Source: an uncultured Rhodospirillales bacterium (GTDB taxonomy: Bacteria; Pseudomonadota; Alphaproteobacteria; ATCC43930; CGMCC-115725). Taken from it: DNA of 64,000 nt. A program made the translations under genes and the position numbers. Location: NCBI GenBank assembly GCA_903828515.1, contig CAIKMD010000003.1:434001-498000 (forward strand). Reading direction: 5' to 3'. The notes below the pieces were generated by a model. The model had not been told where the DNA came from, made no database searches, and worked only from the letters and a program-made list of their open reading frames with translations. Shown in pieces: positions 61,263-64,000 of this stretch (its first letter is position 1; every line of letters begins with the position of its first letter).

Positions 61263-62972
61263 TTATTCCTTTTCCGCCTTTTCGCGTTTGCTCAAAGCGG
61301 CGCCCAGAATGTCGCCGAGGCTCGCGCCACTGTCGGAGGAACCGAACTCCGCCATTGCTTGCTTGTCCTCGTCGACTTCGCGAGCCTTGATCGACAGCGT
61401 TGCCTTGCGGGTGGCGCGGTCGAGGCCGGTGATCTTGGCGTCGAACTTTTCGCCGACCGCGAAACGGTCGGGGCGTTGCTCGGCGCGATCACGCGACAGT
61501 TCCGACTTGCGGATGAAACCGGGCAAGCCATTGGCCAGCTCGACTTCGAGCCCGCCCTCGGTCTGCATAGTGACGGTGCAGGTGACGACATCGCCCTTCT
61601 TTACCGACGTGACGCTCGATTCGAGCGGATCGGCGGCGAGCTGTTTGATGCCGAGGCTGATGCGCTCTTTCTCGACGTCGACGTCGAGGACGCGCACCTT
61701 GACCATGTCGCCCTTCTTGTAGTCGGCGATGGCCTGTTCGCCCGGCTTCTTCCAGTCGAGGTCCGAGAGATGAACCATGCCGTCGATGTCGCCGGGCAGA
61801 CCCACGAACAGACCGAATTCGGTGATGTTCTTGATCTCGCCTTCGAGCTCGGTGCCGACCGGGTTCTTCTCGGTGAAGGCTTCCCACGGATTGTCCATGC
61901 ACTGCTTCAAGCCGAGGCTGATGCGGCGCTTCTGCGGATCGACGTCGAGAACCTGGACTTCGACTTCCTGGCTGGTCGAGACGATCTTGCCGGGATGGAC
62001 GTTCTTTTTGGTCCAGCTCATTTCGGAAACGTGCACCAGGCCTTCGACGCCGGGCTCGAGTTCCACGAAGGCGCCGTAATCGGTGATGTTGGTCACGCGG
62101 CCCTTGAAGCGGGCGTTGGCCGGGTATTTGAGTTCGACGCCTTCCCATGGATCGGCCTCGAGCTGCTTCATGCCCAGGGAGATACGCTGGGTCTCGGCGT
62201 TGAAGCGGATGACCTGGACCTTCACGGTCTGGCCGATATGGAGCGCCTCGGACGGATGGTTGATGCGCCGCCAGGCGATGTCGGTGACGTGGAGGAGACC
62301 ATCGACGCCGCCGAGATCGACGAACGCGCCGTAATCGGTGATGTTTTTGACGACGCCGTTGAGGACCTGGCCCTCTTTCAGCGAGGCGACGAGTTCCGAG
62401 CGGGCTTCCGCGCGGCTTTCCTCGAGGACGGCACGGCGCGAGACGACGATATTGCCGCGCGAGCGATCCATCTTGAGGATCTGGAACGGCTGCGGCGTGC
62501 CGAGCAGCGGGGTGATGTCGCGAACCGGGCGAATGTCGACCTGGCTTCCCGGGAGGAACGCCACGGCGCCCGAGAGATCGACGGTGAAGCCGCCTTTGAC
62601 GCGGCCGAAGATCACACCATTGACGCGCTCATTGGCCTGGAAGCTCTTTTCGAGCAGCGTCCATGCCTCTTCGCGGCGTGCTTTTTCGCGCGAGAGCTGG
62701 GCTTCGCCGTTCTTGTCTTCCATCCGTTCGAGGTAAACCTCGACGATGTCGCCGGGTTTGATTTCGGCGGGGCGGCCAGGGGCCGCGAATTCTTTGAGGG
62801 CGACGCGGCCTTCCGATTTGAGGCCGACATCGATCAGGACGGAGTCGTTTTCGATCGCGAGGACGCGGCCTTTGACCACGGTTCCTTCGAGTCCTGATGC
62901 AGTTCCGAGCGATTCATCCAGAAGAGCGGCAAAGCTTTCCTTTGCCGGTTGTGCGGTTTGAGCAGTAGCCAT
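61263..62972 (-). CDS. rpsA: 30S ribosomal protein S1
   Basis: The 569-residue protein is made of six S1 (OB-fold) repeats; units begin around [95 protein letters not shown], and [20 protein letters not shown]1 brings mRNA to the small subunit, and its length matches alphaproteobacterial forms. The C-terminal tail has Glu, Lys and Asp-rich segments ([16 protein letters not shown]). It lies between cmk and ihfB, the standard order. Confidence 0.98.
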   Translation of the reverse strand: MATAQTAQPAKESFAALLDESLGTASGLEGTVVKGRVLAIENDSVLIDVGLKSEGRVALKEFAAPGRPAEIKPGDIVEVYLERMEDKNGEAQLSREKARREEAWTLLEKSFQANERVNGVIFGRVKGGFTVDLSGAVAFLPGSQVDIRPVRDITPLLGTPQPFQILKMDRSRGNIVVSRRAVLEESRAEARSELVASLKEGQVLNGVVKNITDYGAFVDLGGVDGLLHVTDIAWRRINHPSEALHIGQTVKVQVIRFNAETQRISLGMKQLEADPWEGVELKYPANARFKGRVTNITDYGAFVELEPGVEGLVHVSEMSWTKKNVHPGKIVSTSQEVEVQVLDVDPQKRRISLGLKQCMDNPWEAFTEKNPVGTELEGEIKNITEFGLFVGLPGDIDGMVHLSDLDWKKPGEQAIADYKKGDMVKVRVLDVDVEKERISLGIKQLAADPLESSVTSVKKGDVVTCTVTMQTEGGLEVELANGLPGFIRKSELSRDRAEQRPDRFAVGEKFDAKITGLDRATRKATLSIKAREVDEDKQAMAEFGSSDSGASLGDILGAALSKREKAEKE

Positions 62973-63090
62973 TGATTTTCCAAGCCTCCCCCGAAAATTC
63001 CATCACGGGTGCCGCGTCGGGGAAGCGGCTTACCGTGGGCCGCCGCTTTAATCGGGTGCGGCAGCGTGAACCCGGCATTCTGCAACAGCC

Positions 63091-63738
63091 TCAGCGAGGC
63101 TTTCCGGCGAGCTTCTTTTCCACGAGGTCGACCGCCTCTTTGAAGGCGGCGTCGGCATCGAGCGCCGTGGTGTCGAGCAACAGCGCATCATCAGCCTGTT
63201 TCAAGGGCGCCGTCGGGCGGCCTCGGTCGCGGGCGTCGCGTTGCTCGATGTCTTGCAGAACGCGCTGGTATATAGCTTCCGCGCCACTTTCCTGCAACTC
63301 CTTGAAGCGCCTCGACGCTCTGGCTTCGGCGCTGGCCGTGACATAGAGCTTCACCTCGGCATCGGGACAAATCACGGTGCCGATGTCGCGGCCGTCGAGG
63401 ATGGCGCCTTTTGCCCCCGGTGGGGGGTGGCGGGCGAAGTTCCGCTGGAAGTCCAGGAGCGCCGCCCGCACGCCGGGATGGGCGGCGACCACCGATGCGG
63501 CCTGCGAAACCCGGTCTTCGGTCAGTCGCGATCCTTCGAGATCCGCCGGGCCGATTCGCCGGGCTACCGTCTCGGCGGCTTGGGAATCGGCGGGATTCTG
63601 CCCGGAATCGAGGATTTTCCAGGCAACAGCCCGGTACAGTTTCCCGGTATCGAGGCAGGCGAAGCCGTAATGTCGGGCGAGGCGCCGCGACAGGGTGCCC
63701 TTACCCGATGCGGCCGGCCCGTCGATGGCGATGATCAT
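63091..63738 (-). CDS. cmk: Cytidylate kinase
   Basis: The 215-residue P-loop kinase starts MIIAIDGPAASGKGTLSRRL, then LDTGKLYRAVAW, ILDGRDIGTVICPDAEVKLYVTA and RDARDRGRPTAPLKQADDA. It phosphorylates CMP and dCMP with ATP. It begins 13 bases after the aroA stop and precedes rpsA (118-base gap), the aroA-cmk-rpsA order common in bacteria. Confidence 0.97.
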   Translation of the reverse strand: MIIAIDGPAASGKGTLSRRLARHYGFACLDTGKLYRAVAWKILDSGQNPADSQAAETVARRIGPADLEGSRLTEDRVSQAASVVAAHPGVRAALLDFQRNFARHPPPGAKGAILDGRDIGTVICPDAEVKLYVTASAEARASRRFKELQESGAEAIYQRVLQDIEQRDARDRGRPTAPLKQADDALLLDTTALDADAAFKEAVDLVEKKLAGKPR

Positions 63739-63751
63739 GGGGTGTTGGCGC

Positions 63752-64000
63752 TCAGGAATGGGCGGCGACGATGGTGCCGCCCAGCCCGTTGATGAGGGTG
63801 ACGAAGTCGGGAAAGCTGGTGGCGATGGTCGCGCCGTCGTCGATCGTGACCGGCCGGCGCGCCGCCATGCCGAGCACCAGGAACGACATGGCGATGCGAT
63901 GGTCGAGCGCGGCGGAAACCGCGGCGCCACCGTCGGGCCGCTCGCCGGTGCCATCGACGATCAGGCTGTCGCCATCGATTTCAACTTTGACGCCACAATC
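63752..64000 (-). CDS. aroA: 3-phosphoshikimate 1-carboxyvinyltransferase (partial, N-terminus outside window)
   Basis: The frame is open from the window edge to a TGA at 63754, covering the last 82 residues. The sequence contains [19 protein letters not shown] and [18 protein letters not shown], which are typical of the AroA C-terminal domain; the DHRIAMS motif is diagnostic. The enzyme makes EPSP in the shikimate pathway. Only the end is visible, so the active site cannot be fully checked. Confidence 0.95.
   Translation of the reverse strand, partial: DCGVKVEIDGDSLIVDGTGERPDGGAAVSAALDHRIAMSFLVLGMAARRPVTIDDGATIATSFPDFVTLINGLGGTIVAAHS

Overview
The window looks like a chromosomal segment of a high-GC alphaproteobacterium, most likely of the Rhodospirillales type. 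This rests on gene content and order: divergent pck and chvI/chvG, then hprK, rapZ, a mannose-type EIIA, HPr and Enzyme I in one run; a DivL-type tyrosine kinase followed by tsaE, amgK, murU, addB, addA and trxA; and the aroA-cmk-rpsA-ihfB ... pyrF-trpF-trpB-trpA-accD-folC block. No species can be named from the sequence alone. Genes are dense and no gene-free stretch exceeds 300 bases.

Layout. (1) 1-3543: the end of a secreted beta-propeller gene, a short-chain dehydrogenase and the potassium transporter kup. (2) 3547-11026: an accessory catabolic cluster on the minus strand (two luciferase-like monooxygenases, a Tat-exported amidohydrolase, an extradiol-type dioxygenase, an acyl-CoA-dehydrogenase-like monooxygenase) with one plus-strand decarboxylase-type amidohydrolase. 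(3) 11116-15302: small hypotheticals, a PKHD-type hydroxylase, and a TauD-like dioxygenase / solute-binding protein / deacetylase operon with a dyad in front of it. (4) 15304-16689: two small secreted proteins, a long inverted repeat and tRNA-Arg(CCG). (5) 16806-22590: DUF4197 protein, glycosyltransferase, methyltransferase, MetE-like protein, lipoprotein lipase and an orphan ABC ATPase. (6) 22603-29029: polA, an esterase, GTP-type PEP carboxykinase and a HugZ-like protein. (7) 29179-35516: ChvI/ChvG, HprK, RapZ and the regulatory PTS. (8) 35615-48016: DivL-like kinase, a ferredoxin-NADP reductase (opposite strand), tsaE, amgK, murU, addB, addA, trxA. (9) 48164-52251: a response regulator and a multi-PAS membrane histidine kinase split by a frameshift at a run of eight G. 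(10) 52226-53868: a VOC protein and a third luciferase-like monooxygenase. (11) 53922-64000: housekeeping genes on the minus strand, folC through aroA, interrupted by an ornithine-cyclodeaminase-like gene.

How genes work together. The 29-35 kb block is a signalling hub: the ChvG/ChvI two-component system and a PTS phosphorelay (Enzyme I, HPr, EIIA, with HPr kinase) that has no sugar permease here, placed beside the gluconeogenic PEP carboxykinase. The 35-48 kb block mixes cell-cycle control, tRNA t6A modification, peptidoglycan recycling and double-strand-break repair. The right end supplies tryptophan, pyrimidine, fatty acid, folate and shikimate enzymes plus ribosomal protein S1 and IHF.

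Most of the window is ordinary chromosome. The points most worth checking are the G8 frameshift in the PAS kinase, whose 384-base PAS repeats show that exactly two bases are extra; folC, which seems to begin at a CTG codon overlapping the accD stop; the Tyr-for-His phosphoacceptor in the DivL-like kinase; and the uncharacterised oxidative catabolic cluster.
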